Origin: Streptomyces broussonetiae
Lineage (GTDB): Bacteria; Actinomycetota; Actinomycetes; Streptomycetales; Streptomycetaceae
DNA: 64,000 bases
Reading direction: 5' to 3'
NCBI RefSeq assembly: GCF_009796285.1
Contig: NZ_CP047020.1
Coordinates: 8,246,001-8,310,000 of the forward strand
Shown here: positions 42,312-50,634 of the stretch, piece after piece
Layout: the number at the start of each line of letters is the position of its first letter
How positions within the stretch are numbered: the first letter of the stretch is position 1
Made by a program: the position numbers and the translations under genes
Notes under the pieces: model-generated
What the model saw: the letters and a program-made list of their open reading frames with translations, nothing else
Databases searched by the model: none
Told to the model about the DNA's origin: nothing

Positions 42312-43499
42312 GTGCGTCCCGTCCACTTCGCGGCCGCCCGCCGCACCCCCATCGGCAAGCTGCGCGGAGCCCTGTCCGCCGTCCGGCCCGACGACCTGGC
42401 GGCCGGCGTGATCCGTCACCTGGTGGCCGATGTGCCCGCCCTCGACCCGGCCCGGATCGACGACGTCTACTGGGGCGCGGCCAACCAGGCCGGCGAGGAC
42501 AACCGCAATGTCGCCCGCATGGCCGCCCTGCTCGCCGGCCTGCCCGAGTCCGTACCCGGCGCCACCGTCAACCGGCTCTGCGCCTCCGGCCTCGAAGCGG
42601 TCACCGCCGCCGCCCGCACCATCGCCGCCGGCGAGGCCGACATCGTGATCGCCGGCGGCTCCGAGTCCATGAGCCGCGCCCCCTTCGTACTGCCCCGCCC
42701 CGACGAGGCACTCCCGCAGCGCATCGAGACCTACGACACCCGGCTCGGCTGGCGTCTGGTCAACCCGGCCATGAAGGACCTGCACGGTGTGCTGTCCATG
42801 GGGGAGACCGCCGAGGAGGTCGCCGCCCGGTACGGCATCTCCCGCGAGCGGCAGGACGAGTTCGCCCTGCGCAGTCACCAACGGGCCGCCGCGGCACGCA
42901 AGAACGGCCACTTCGACGACGAACTCCTGCCCGTGGAGCGGCCGGACGGCATCGTGGTGGAGCAGGACGAGTGCGTCCGCGAGGACACCTCGCTGGAGAA
43001 ACTCGGCCGTCTGCGGCCGGTCTTCCGGAAGGGCGGTACGGTCACGGCGGGCAACGCCTCGCCGATGAACGACGGCGCGGCCGGGCTGCTGCTGGTCAGC
43101 GAGGAGGCACTGAACGAGCTGGGCCTGGAGTCCCTCGGCCGCTATGTCGCGGGCGCCTCCGCCGGCGTGCACCCCGACGTCATGGGCATCGGCCCGGTTC
43201 CCGCCACCCGCAAGGCGCTGGCGCGGGTCGGCTGGGAGGTCGGTGACCTGCAGGAGGCCGAGTTCAACGAGGCGTTCGCCGCACAGGCCCTCGCCTGCGT
43301 CGACCAGCTGGGCATCGACCCGGACCTGGTCAACCCGACCGGCGGCGCCATCGCCCTCGGCCACCCCCTGGGGTGCTCCGGCGCCCGCATCCTGACGACC
43401 CTGCTGCACCGCATGCGGCGCACGGGAGCGGAGCGCGGGCTCGCGACCATGTGCGTGGGCGTGGGCCAGGGGAGCGCGGTACTGGTCGAAGCGCACTGA
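42312..43499 (+). CDS. Acetyl-CoA C-acyltransferase (thiolase)
   Basis: A 395-residue thiolase. The acyl-binding Cys90 is in VNRLCASGLEAV. GGSESMSRAPFV follows, and the second active-site Cys is in ALGHPLGCSGAR near residue 360. NEAFAAQAL is also typical of the PcaF/FadA group. The enzyme cleaves 3-ketoacyl-CoA in beta-oxidation or beta-ketoadipate catabolism. GTG start; the next gene is an acyl-CoA ligase 73 bases on, so the pair likely degrades a carboxylic acid. Confidence 0.94.
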   Translation: MRPVHFAAARRTPIGKLRGALSAVRPDDLAAGVIRHLVADVPALDPARIDDVYWGAANQAGEDNRNVARMAALLAGLPESVPGATVNRLCASGLEAVTAAARTIAAGEADIVIAGGSESMSRAPFVLPRPDEALPQRIETYDTRLGWRLVNPAMKDLHGVLSMGETAEEVAARYGISRERQDEFALRSHQRAAAARKNGHFDDELLPVERPDGIVVEQDECVREDTSLEKLGRLRPVFRKGGTVTAGNASPMNDGAAGLLLVSEEALNELGLESLGRYVAGASAGVHPDVMGIGPVPATRKALARVGWEVGDLQEAEFNEAFAAQALACVDQLGIDPDLVNPTGGAIALGHPLGCSGARILTTLLHRMRRTGAERGLATMCVGVGQGSAVLVEAH

Positions 43500-43572
43500 C
43501 ACAGCGTCAACAAGGGCTCTCTGCAAGAAAGTTCGACAGCACGAGCCGCAGCAAGGAACGGAGCAGCACTCC

Positions 43573-45102
43573 ATGGCAACCCTGTCCGTCGCCACCATCC
43601 TCGCCGAGAACGCCAGGCGACGTCCCGGCAAGACCGCCCTCGTGGAGGGCGACCTGCGGCTCACCTTCGGCGAGGTGTGGCAGCGGTCCCTCGCCCGGGC
43701 GGGCGCGCTCGCCGGCCTCGGCGTACGGCCGGGGGACCGGGTCGCCCTCATGGCACCCAACACCGCCGAGTTCCCGGTCGCCTACTACGCGATCATCGCG
43801 GCCGGTGCGGTCGTCGTACCGGTGCATCTGCTGCTGTCGGCGGGCGAGGTCGAGCACGTGCTGAAGGACAGCGGGGCCGGCCTGCTGCTCGTCCACCCGG
43901 CCCAGGCGGAGACCGGCCGGGCCGCCGCCGACGCCCTCGGGGTCCACGTGGTCACCCTGGGCGCGGAGTTCGACCAGCTCGCCGCCGGAGCCGAGCCGCT
44001 GCCGTCGTACGTCACCCGTACGGCCGACGACCCGGCGGTGATCTTCTACACGAGCGGGACCACCGGCGTCCCCAAGGGTGCGGTCCTCAGCCACTTCAAC
44101 ATCGTGATGAACGCGACCGTCAACGCCTTCGACGCCAACGACATCCGCGCCGACGACATCGCGCTCGGCGCCCTGCCCCTCTTCCACGCCTTCGGGCAGA
44201 CCGTCTCGCTCAACTCCACCTGGCGGGCCGGCGCCACGCTCGTGCTGCTGCCCCGCTTCGACGCGGCCCGCGCCATCGAGCTGATGGCCGAGGAGCAGGT
44301 GAACACCTTCCACGGCGTGCCGACCATGTACGTCGCCCTCGCGGCGGCAGCGGCCGGGGCCGAGCGGCTGCCCGAGCTGCGCGTCTGCATCTCCGGCGGG
44401 GCCTCGCTGCCCGTCGCTGTGCTCGAGCGGTTCGAGGAGGCGTTCGGCGCGAAGATCTACGAGGGGTACGGACTGTCGGAGACCTCGCCGACCGCCACCG
44501 TCAACCAGCCGCTGTTCGGCACCAGGCCGGGCACCATCGGGCATCCGCTGTGGGGCGTGGACGTGGAGATCGCCCGCGCCGAGCTGGAGGACCGCATCGA
44601 GCTGCTTCCGGCGGGCGAGCTGGGCGAGGTCGTCATCCGTGGCCACAACGTCTTCTCCGGCTACCTAGGCCGGCCCGAGGCCACCGCCGAGGCCGTGGTC
44701 GAGGGCTGGCTGCGCACCGGCGACCTCGGCACCAAGGACGACGAGGGCTTCCTCAGGATCGTCGACCGCAAGAAGGACGTCATCATCCGCGGCGGTTACA
44801 ACGTGTACCCGCGGGAGGTCGAGGAGGTCCTGATGCGCCACCCCGCGATCGCCCAGGTCGCGGTCATCGGCCTGCCCGACGAGCTGCACGGCGAGGAGGT
44901 GTGCGCCGTCGTCGTGCCGGCGCCGGGCACCGCGCCCGGCGCCGCCGAGGTCACCGAGTGGTCCAAGGAGCACCTGGGCCGCCACAAGTACCCGCGCCGA
45001 GTGGAGTTCACGGACGCGCTGCCGCTCGGCCCCAGCATGAAAGTGCTCAAGCGGGAACTGCGGGCGACGTACGTGGAGAAGGTGGAAAAGCAAGTGGACT
45101 AG
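43573..45102 (+). CDS. Long-chain fatty-acid/aromatic acid-CoA ligase (AMP-binding)
   Basis: A 509-residue ANL-superfamily ligase. A3 motif FYTSGTTGVPKGAVLSHFN starts near residue 157, A5 YEGYGLSETSP near 297, A7 WLRTGDLGTKDDEGF near 378, and A10 PRRVEFTDALPLGPSMKVLKREL near the end. It activates a carboxylate via an acyl-adenylate. The chain length cannot be judged. It follows the thiolase on the same strand and probably feeds it. Confidence 0.94.
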   Translation: MATLSVATILAENARRRPGKTALVEGDLRLTFGEVWQRSLARAGALAGLGVRPGDRVALMAPNTAEFPVAYYAIIAAGAVVVPVHLLLSAGEVEHVLKDSGAGLLLVHPAQAETGRAAADALGVHVVTLGAEFDQLAAGAEPLPSYVTRTADDPAVIFYTSGTTGVPKGAVLSHFNIVMNATVNAFDANDIRADDIALGALPLFHAFGQTVSLNSTWRAGATLVLLPRFDAARAIELMAEEQVNTFHGVPTMYVALAAAAAGAERLPELRVCISGGASLPVAVLERFEEAFGAKIYEGYGLSETSPTATVNQPLFGTRPGTIGHPLWGVDVEIARAELEDRIELLPAGELGEVVIRGHNVFSGYLGRPEATAEAVVEGWLRTGDLGTKDDEGFLRIVDRKKDVIIRGGYNVYPREVEEVLMRHPAIAQVAVIGLPDELHGEEVCAVVVPAPGTAPGAAEVTEWSKEHLGRHKYPRRVEFTDALPLGPSMKVLKRELRATYVEKVEKQVD

Positions 45103-45180
45103 CCCTAGCGGTCGGCAGTGATCACCTGGCGAGACGGTCCTTACGCCGGAGCCTTGTCCGGACATAGCATCGGTCTCCGC

Positions 45181-45963
45181 ATGAACACGATGACTCTCTG
45201 GCACATATCCGGCTGGGGGTTCGCGGCGCTCGCCTCCGCGGCCGTCCTCGTCGGCTTCTCGAAGACCGCGGTGAGCGGGGCCAACACGGTGAGCCTCGCG
45301 ATCTTCGCGGCGGTCCTGCCCGCTCGCGCCTCCACCGGCGTCCTGCTGCCCGTCCTGATCGCCGGCGATGTCCTCGCCGTCCTCACCTACCGTCGGCACG
45401 CCCACTGGCCCACCCTGTGGCGGCTGTTCCCGGCCGTCGCGGCCGGCGTGGTGGCCGGCACGCTGTTCCTGATGTGGGCCGGCGACGGGGTCGTCCGCAC
45501 CTCGATCGGCGCGATCCTGCTGCTGATGGCGGGCGTCACGCTGTGGCGGCGTCGTCGGCCGCAGGGCGCGGGCGGGCCGGACGAGCCGGACGCGGCGGCG
45601 GGCCGGGCCGGCCGGGCCAAGGCGCGCTCGTACGGCGTGCTCGGCGGGTTCACGACGATGGTCGCCAACGCGGGCGGCCCGGTGATGTCGATGTATCTGC
45701 TCTCGGCCGGATTCCAAAAGCTGGGCTTCCTGGGCACGTCGGCGTTCTTCTTCCTCATCGTGAACCTGTCCAAGGTGCCGTTCAGCGCGGGCCTCGGCCT
45801 GATCGACGGGCGCTCGCTGCTGCTCGACGCAGCGCTCGCGGTGTTCGTCGTGCCCGGGGCGTTGATCGGCAAATGGGCTGTGAACCGGATCAACCAGCGA
45901 CTCTTCGAACAACTCGTGATCGCGGCGACGATCGTGGGCGGGCTGCAGCTGCTACTGCGCTAG
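45181..45963 (+). CDS. Sulfite exporter TauE/SafE family membrane protein
   Basis: A 260-residue protein with about eight membrane helices and the duplicated family repeats. VLVGFSKTAVSGANTVSLAIFAA is the first, and YGVLGGFTTMVANAGGPVMSMYLL is the second. The family exports sulfite or other organosulfonates, but many members are unassigned. The ATG at 45181 follows TAGCAT by 10 bases and lacks a strong ribosome site. The 3' end overlaps the convergent HAD gene by 12 bases. Confidence 0.88.
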   Translation: MNTMTLWHISGWGFAALASAAVLVGFSKTAVSGANTVSLAIFAAVLPARASTGVLLPVLIAGDVLAVLTYRRHAHWPTLWRLFPAVAAGVVAGTLFLMWAGDGVVRTSIGAILLLMAGVTLWRRRRPQGAGGPDEPDAAAGRAGRAKARSYGVLGGFTTMVANAGGPVMSMYLLSAGFQKLGFLGTSAFFFLIVNLSKVPFSAGLGLIDGRSLLLDAALAVFVVPGALIGKWAVNRINQRLFEQLVIAATIVGGLQLLLR

Positions 45964-46761
45964 CCCCAGCAGGGCCGGGAGGTCCGCGAAGGAGTCCAGG
46001 ACGTGGTCCGGGCGTCCGCTCGCCCGCTCCAGGCTCTGGGGCAGGAACTTGCCCGTGCGGACCAACGCCCCGGTGATGCCGAGCTGCTGAGCCGCCAGGA
46101 CGTCGTACTCGATGTCGTCCCCGACCATCAGCGCCTGCTCCGCGCCGACCCCGAGACGCCCGAGAGCCGCTTCGAAGAACGCCCGCGACGGCTTCCCCGT
46201 GACCTCCGCCTCGACATCCGCGGCCGCCTCCAGACCGGCCAGGAACGCCCCCGTGTCCAGTTGGAGTCCCTCGTCCGTCCGCCAGTACAGGTTCCGGTGC
46301 ATGGCGACCAGCCGCGCACCCTGCTGGAGCCGGCCGAAGGCACGATTGAGCGCCTCGTAACCGAACTCCGGCCCGGCGCCACCGAGCAGCACGACGTCCG
46401 CGTCGTCGTCGTCACCGACCAGGGTGATCCCCTCCAGATCCGCCCCGACGTCCCCGCTGTTCAACAGCGCGACGCGAGCCCCGGCCAGATGGGCGGCGGT
46501 GGCCGCGGGGGCCGTCAGGATGTCCTCGGCCCCCACCGGGAACCCCGCGCCCGCGAGCGTTGCGGCGACGGACGCCCGGGACCGGGAGGTGGTGTTGGTC
46601 ACCAGGACCACGCCCAGACCCGCGTCCCGGACGGCCCGCAGTGCCTCCACCGCACCCGGCAGCGGCTTCCAGGAGACGGTGAGGACACCATCGATGTCGA
46701 TCAGCACGGCCCGCACGGACTCCCCGACCTCTGCGACCTCCATGACCTCCATGACCTCCAT
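45952..46761 (-). CDS. HAD-IIA phosphatase (TIGR01458/phospholysine phosphohistidine-like)
   Basis: A HAD-superfamily IIA protein of up to 269 residues. Motif I is LIDIDGVLTVSWKPLPGA, motif II VTNTTSRSR, the conserved Lys is in TGKPSRAFF, and motif IV is MVGDDIEYDVLAAQ. The start is ambiguous: three ATGs (46761, 46752, 46743) lie in a 9-bp tandem repeat ATGGAGGTC, each unit carrying both a Shine-Dalgarno core and a start codon. The product begins with one to three MEV units accordingly. Substrate unknown. Confidence 0.85.
   Translation of the reverse strand: MEVMEVMEVAEVGESVRAVLIDIDGVLTVSWKPLPGAVEALRAVRDAGLGVVLVTNTTSRSRASVAATLAGAGFPVGAEDILTAPAATAAHLAGARVALLNSGDVGADLEGITLVGDDDDADVVLLGGAGPEFGYEALNRAFGRLQQGARLVAMHRNLYWRTDEGLQLDTGAFLAGLEAAADVEAEVTGKPSRAFFEAALGRLGVGAEQALMVGDDIEYDVLAAQQLGITGALVRTGKFLPQSLERASGRPDHVLDSFADLPALLGLAQ
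46735..46761 (-). repeat. Triple ATGGAGGTC repeat at the start of the HAD-IIA gene
   Basis: Three exact 9-bp units on the minus strand, 46761-46735, encode Met-Glu-Val three times. The GGAGG of each unit lies 2 bases before the next ATG and 11 before the one after. Upstream, the degenerate GCAGAGGTC continues the pattern inside the gene. Confidence 0.75.
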
Positions 46762-46823
46762 GACGTCAGACCGTAGCGGCCCGGACGCCCGACCCGCCCG
46801 CAGCACCTCGTACGCTCACCCCT

Positions 46824-47570
46824 ATGCCCGCGCACGTCCTGATCCTCGGCGGCACCACCGAGGCCCGCCGCCTTGCCGCCGACCTCGCTGCCCGGCCCGG
46901 CATCCGGGTCACCACGTCCCTGGCCGGCCGGGTCGCGCGGCCGGGCACGGTGGCGGGCGAGGTGCGGATCGGCGGCTTCGGCGGCGTGCAGGGCCTGGCC
47001 GACTGGCTGCGCACGCACCATGTGGACGCCCTGGTCGACGCCACCCACCCCTTCGCCGAGGCGATCACGGCCCACGCGGCGCGGGCGTCGGCGGCCACGG
47101 GGGTCGCGCTGGTCGTGCTGCGCCGGCCCGGCTGGCAACCGGTTCCCGGGGACCGCTGGTACGACGTCCCCTCCCTCCAGGCGGCGGCCGAGGCCCTGCC
47201 GTGCCTGGGCCGCCGGGTGTTCCTGAGTACCGGGCGCCTCGGCCTCTCCGCCTTCGCCCACCTGACGGACCTGCACTTCGTCGTCCGCTCGGTCGACCCG
47301 CCCGGGCCACCGCTGCCCCCGCACACCGAACTGGTCCTTGCCCGCGGCCCGTTCACCGTTGCCGACGAGACGGAACTGCTGCGCACCCACCGCATCGAGG
47401 TGCTGGTGACCAAGGACAGCGGCGGCGGAGCCACGGCCGCGAAACTGACCGCCGCCAGGGAACTCGCCCTGCCCGTGGTCGTCGTACGCCGCCCCGCGCT
47501 CCCGTGGGGCGTGACGGCGGTGCCCGACGAGGCGGGCGTACTGCAGCGGCTCGGGCTCGGCGCCGCCTGA
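46824..47570 (+). CDS. cobK: Precorrin-6A / cobalt-precorrin-6A reductase
   Basis: A 248-residue CobK/CbiJ protein. VLILGGTTEARRLAADLA is the N-terminal NAD(P) site, VDATHPFAEAITAHA near residue 73 is the strongest signature, and VLVTKDSGGGATAAKL near 194 is the second. It reduces the corrin ring double bond at C18-C19 in cobalamin synthesis. The start codon ATG 46824 lacks a strong ribosome site. The cobF gene lies nearby in the opposite orientation, with an MFS remnant between. Confidence 0.94.
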   Translation: MPAHVLILGGTTEARRLAADLAARPGIRVTTSLAGRVARPGTVAGEVRIGGFGGVQGLADWLRTHHVDALVDATHPFAEAITAHAARASAATGVALVVLRRPGWQPVPGDRWYDVPSLQAAAEALPCLGRRVFLSTGRLGLSAFAHLTDLHFVVRSVDPPGPPLPPHTELVLARGPFTVADETELLRTHRIEVLVTKDSGGGATAAKLTAARELALPVVVVRRPALPWGVTAVPDEAGVLQRLGLGAA

Positions 47571-47579
47571 GGACCGACC

Positions 47580-47783
47580 AATGACCGTCGCCACCCACGA
47601 CATGTGCGCGGCACCGCCCAGGTCCGACACGATCGTCGGCAGCGCCGTACCGACGATCGTCTGGTCCAGGGCCGCGAGGAGCATGCCGAGCACGATCGTC
47701 ACGAAGACGACGTTGCGCCGGCGGGCGTCCAGTGCCGGGGGCTGTGCGGCGCTCGGCGGCGCTGGTTCCTCGGTCACGGTCAC
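47580..47783 (-). pseudogene. Truncated DHA2-family MFS transporter, N-terminal remnant
   Basis: From GTG 47783 the minus strand reads VTVTEEPAPPSAAQ, then a basic ARRRN, then the first helix VVFVTIVLGMLLAALDQTIV. It continues GTALPTIVSDLGGAAHMSWV, the classical start of 14-helix drug-proton antiporters. Homology stops abruptly after about 66 residues, at the end of cobK. The remaining 13 helices are absent. This is a deletion remnant, not a working transporter. Confidence 0.8.
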
Positions 47784-47842
47784 GAGGTCGCGATCACACG
47801 GGTGGACCAGCCACGCATGCGGGGCCGTCCGCCCGGATGCCG

Positions 47843-48622
47843 TCAGGCCCGGCCGGGGCCCGGGTTCCTGCGCAGCAGATACGTGTCCATGATCCAGCCC
47901 TTGCGCTCGCGCGCCTCGGCCCGCACCCGCTCGATCTGCGGGCCCGCCTCGGCGATCGGCCCGCTGACGAGGATCTCGTCCGGGGTGCCTATGTACGCCC
48001 CCCAGTAGATGTCGACGTCCTCCTCGGCGTACCGCCGGAAGGCCTGGTGCGCGTCCAGCATCACCACCACGTCGTCCACCCCCTCGGGGAAGCCCTCGGC
48101 CAGCCGCCGCCCGGTGGTGATCTGCACCGGGCTCGCCACCCGGTTCAGACCCGTGCGGTGCCGGGCGACCAGTGCGGAGACGCTGCTGATGCCCGGTACG
48201 ACGTCGTAGTCGAAGGCGACCGAGCCCCGCTCCAGCACCTCCTGCAGGATCCCGAGCGTGCTGTCGTACAGCGCCGGGTCGCCCCACACCAGGAAGGCGC
48301 CGGTGCCGTCCTCGCCCAGCTCCTCGGCGATCAGCCGCTCGTAGATCCCGGCGCGGGCGCTGCGCCAGTCCTCGACCGCGGGTGAGTACGCCGACCCGCC
48401 CGCCGCGCGGTCCCGCTCCGGGTCACGTGCCTCGACGACCCGGTACGACCCGGCCGGCAGATGTGCGTCCAGTATGTCCCGGCGGAGCTGGGTGAGATCG
48501 CCCTTCACCTCGCCCTTGCCGAGCAGGAAGAACACGTCCGTGCCCTGGAGCGCCCTGACCGCCTGCAGGGTCAGCTGGTCGGGGTCGCCCGCGCCGATAC
48601 CGATGACATGAATCTTTCGCAC
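47843..48622 (-). CDS. cobF: Precorrin-6A synthase (deacetylating)
   Basis: A 259-residue tetrapyrrole methylase-fold protein. KIHVIGIGAGDPDQLTLQAV opens the domain and GAFLVWGDPALYDSTL is near residue 115. VVPGISSVSALVARH follows, then ASPVQITTGRR. CobF methylates C1 and removes the acetyl group from precorrin-5 in the aerobic cobalamin route. GTG 48622 gives the usual short N-terminus; ATG 48640 would add six residues. Its product is the substrate of CobK, encoded nearby. Confidence 0.93.
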   Translation of the reverse strand: MRKIHVIGIGAGDPDQLTLQAVRALQGTDVFFLLGKGEVKGDLTQLRRDILDAHLPAGSYRVVEARDPERDRAAGGSAYSPAVEDWRSARAGIYERLIAEELGEDGTGAFLVWGDPALYDSTLGILQEVLERGSVAFDYDVVPGISSVSALVARHRTGLNRVASPVQITTGRRLAEGFPEGVDDVVVMLDAHQAFRRYAEEDVDIYWGAYIGTPDEILVSGPIAEAGPQIERVRAEARERKGWIMDTYLLRRNPGPGRA

Positions 48623-48680
48623 GCCCCGAGTCTGCCCCATGCCACTGACAACGCGTCCACCGCCTCCCTACGCACGGTCA

Positions 48681-49214
48681 TCACGGCCCTTGCGGGTCTT
48701 CGGGCACGCCCCGGGCGAGCCGGGGCGCCTCGGCCACCGGGTCCACCGGACCGGCGCCCCGCTCCACCCGTCCCGCCAGCTCCCGCGCCCAGCGGGCGAC
48801 CCCGGCGAGATCCATGCCGTACGCCCGGTCCTCCCGCTGCTCCTGTTCCCACTCCTCGACCGCCCCCGCGCCGCGCCGCAGCAGACGCGCCCCGCCGACG
48901 GCATTGCCGCGCGCCGCGTGGGTGAGACCGACCGCCAGCTGGGCCAGCCCCCGCCACAGCGCCCGCTCGTCCCCGGGACCCGACTTCCAGGCGTCCTCGA
49001 ACACCTCGTGCGCGTGGAACGGCCTGCCCGCCTCCAGCAGCGCCTGCGCCTGCGCGACCGTCTCGCTCGGGGCCCGTACGACACCCTCCGGCTGCCGTGG
49101 GACGCCCTCGGTGCCATGGGGCAACGGGCGGCCGAGCCCGTCCCGGGGCCGCGCGTTGCGTGCCCGCCCGTCCGCGTCCCGGTCCCTGGCATCCGCTGCG
49201 TCCGCACTCGTCAT
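48681..49214 (-). CDS. DUF309-domain protein
   Basis: A 177-residue protein. The first 65 residues are an arginine/aspartate-rich disordered segment. The rest is the DUF309 helical domain: QALLEAGRPFHAHEVFEDAWKSGPGDERALWRGLAQLAVGLTHAARGN carries the conserved HEVFE and the WRGLAQ motif. Family function unknown. The ATG at 49214 is the best start. It may be in one transcript with cobF, whose start lies 59 bases away. Confidence 0.88.
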   Translation of the reverse strand: MTSADAADARDRDADGRARNARPRDGLGRPLPHGTEGVPRQPEGVVRAPSETVAQAQALLEAGRPFHAHEVFEDAWKSGPGDERALWRGLAQLAVGLTHAARGNAVGGARLLRRGAGAVEEWEQEQREDRAYGMDLAGVARWARELAGRVERGAGPVDPVAEAPRLARGVPEDPQGP

Positions 49215-49303
49215 ACGGCTGATTGTCCCGCCCCCGTCCCCGTCGGCGCGCCCGCGGCCTGTACGGCCTCCGGGCCCTCTTAGGCGCACCCCCGTCCGTG
49301 GGG

Positions 49304-49309
49304 TAAGGT
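49304..49309 (+). promoter_or_regulatory. -10-like TAAGGT upstream of the second tRNA-Pro
   Basis: TAAGGT lies 42 bases before the mature tRNA end and fits the actinobacterial TAnnnT consensus. No clear -35 is visible. Confidence 0.35.
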
Positions 49310-49350
49310 TCTGTTCGTGCGATCACGCGGGTCACCGCGAACGAGCGCAT

Positions 49351-49424
<74 letters not shown>

Positions 49425-49445
49425 CCAGATTTATTGACGGTCGGA

Positions 49446-49475
49446 GGTCGTCTTCTCAGGAATGGGAAGACGGCC
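49446..49475 (+). terminator. Terminator after the second tRNA-Pro, GGTCGTCTTC/GAAGACGGCC with T-tract
   Basis: A stem of about 10 bp (one G-T pair) closes around an 8-10-base loop and is followed by TTTTCGTTT, a textbook intrinsic terminator. It overlaps the last codons and stop of the minus-strand MASE1 gene (stop at 49456-49458). Confidence 0.8.
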
Positions 49476-50490
49476 TTTTCGTTTCCGTGGGTCCGCCGTT
49501 CCGGTCCTCCCCACCCTCCCCCTCGAGGCGCATCGGGTGGTGGTCGCCGGTGGCGATCCTGGCCGCCATCCCGGCCAGCTCCCCGCAGGCTCGCGCGATC
49601 TCCTGCTGCGTCTGGTTCCGCTCGCTGATGACCGCCGAGACCAGCAACGCGGTCAGCGACGCGGAACCGTTGAACGCCTGAAGGGTGATCATGCCGGTGA
49701 GCAGGTCATGACCGGCGAAGGGGCCCGCTCCCCGTGCGGCGGTGATGACGGCGAAGGTGGACACGGCCAAGGCGCAGGGCGCGGCCCCGGCCAGCTGGAA
49801 GCGGAAGGCCGCCCAGATCAGCAGCGGGAACCCGAGGAACATGAGCGGCACGCTGCTGGTCTCGACGACACCCACGCCGACGGTGGCTGCCAGCAGCAGC
49901 AGTCCCTCCAGCCACCGCAGTGGCGGCACGCCCCGCGGCAGGCGTGCCGCGCCGAGAACGAGCAGAACCGGTACGACCACGAGGACGCCCATCGCGTCGC
50001 CGGTCCACCAGACCGACCACGTGGGCCAGAAGCCCTCGGTGCTGACGACATCGGCGAGAACCAGGGTCCCGCTGCCCGTCGTCGCGCTGATCAGCATCCC
50101 GGTGAACGCACCGAGGAAGATCAGGGCGAGCGCGTCGCGCAGACGGTCCAGTTCGTTCCGGAACCCGATGTGGCGCAGCAGCGCGTAGGAACACAGGGGC
50201 GCCAGGGTGTTTCCCGCCGTGATCGCGAGCACGGCCGGGAGCGACGGCCCGAGCGAGATGTTGACCAGGAACGCGCCGAGGGCGATTCCGGGCCAGACCC
50301 TCAGGCCGCGCAGGAGCAGGCCCGCCACCGCTATTCCGCTCGGCGGCCACAGCGGGGTGACCTGCCCGCGCACCAGCTGCTGGAGCAGACCCAGCCTGGC
50401 CGACCCGTAGTACAGCGCCGCGACGGCACAGATCTCCGCAACAGTCATTGCACCGTCGCGGCTGAGCTGTACACGCTGCGCGACAGCCAT
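49456..50490 (-). CDS. MASE1-domain integral membrane protein
   Basis: A 344-residue protein with about eight or nine membrane helices that fits the MASE1 sensory domain. LWPPSGIAVAGLLLRGLRVWPGIALGAFLVN near residue 47 is the family hallmark, and WPTWSVWWTGDAMGVLVVVPVLL near 153 is the second. No kinase, GGDEF or phosphatase domain follows; only a short hydrophilic tail of about 50 residues. It ends where MASE1 proteins usually continue into an output domain, so signalling may pass through the adjacent PP2C phosphatase, which lies upstream on the same strand. Confidence 0.88.
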   Translation of the reverse strand: MAVAQRVQLSRDGAMTVAEICAVAALYYGSARLGLLQQLVRGQVTPLWPPSGIAVAGLLLRGLRVWPGIALGAFLVNISLGPSLPAVLAITAGNTLAPLCSYALLRHIGFRNELDRLRDALALIFLGAFTGMLISATTGSGTLVLADVVSTEGFWPTWSVWWTGDAMGVLVVVPVLLVLGAARLPRGVPPLRWLEGLLLLAATVGVGVVETSSVPLMFLGFPLLIWAAFRFQLAGAAPCALAVSTFAVITAARGAGPFAGHDLLTGMITLQAFNGSASLTALLVSAVISERNQTQQEIARACGELAGMAARIATGDHHPMRLEGEGGEDRNGGPTETKRPSSHS

Positions 50491-50634
50491 CGGGCGACCT
50501 CCGGGTCGACATCGCCCCCAGCCCCATCATCCGCCGGATCCGCCGGATCCTCCACGGCACCCGTGACGGGCGGGACCGGCATGCGCCGCGACAGGAGGCC
50601 CCGTTCCTCCTGCCTGCCCAGTGGCATCCCGGTG

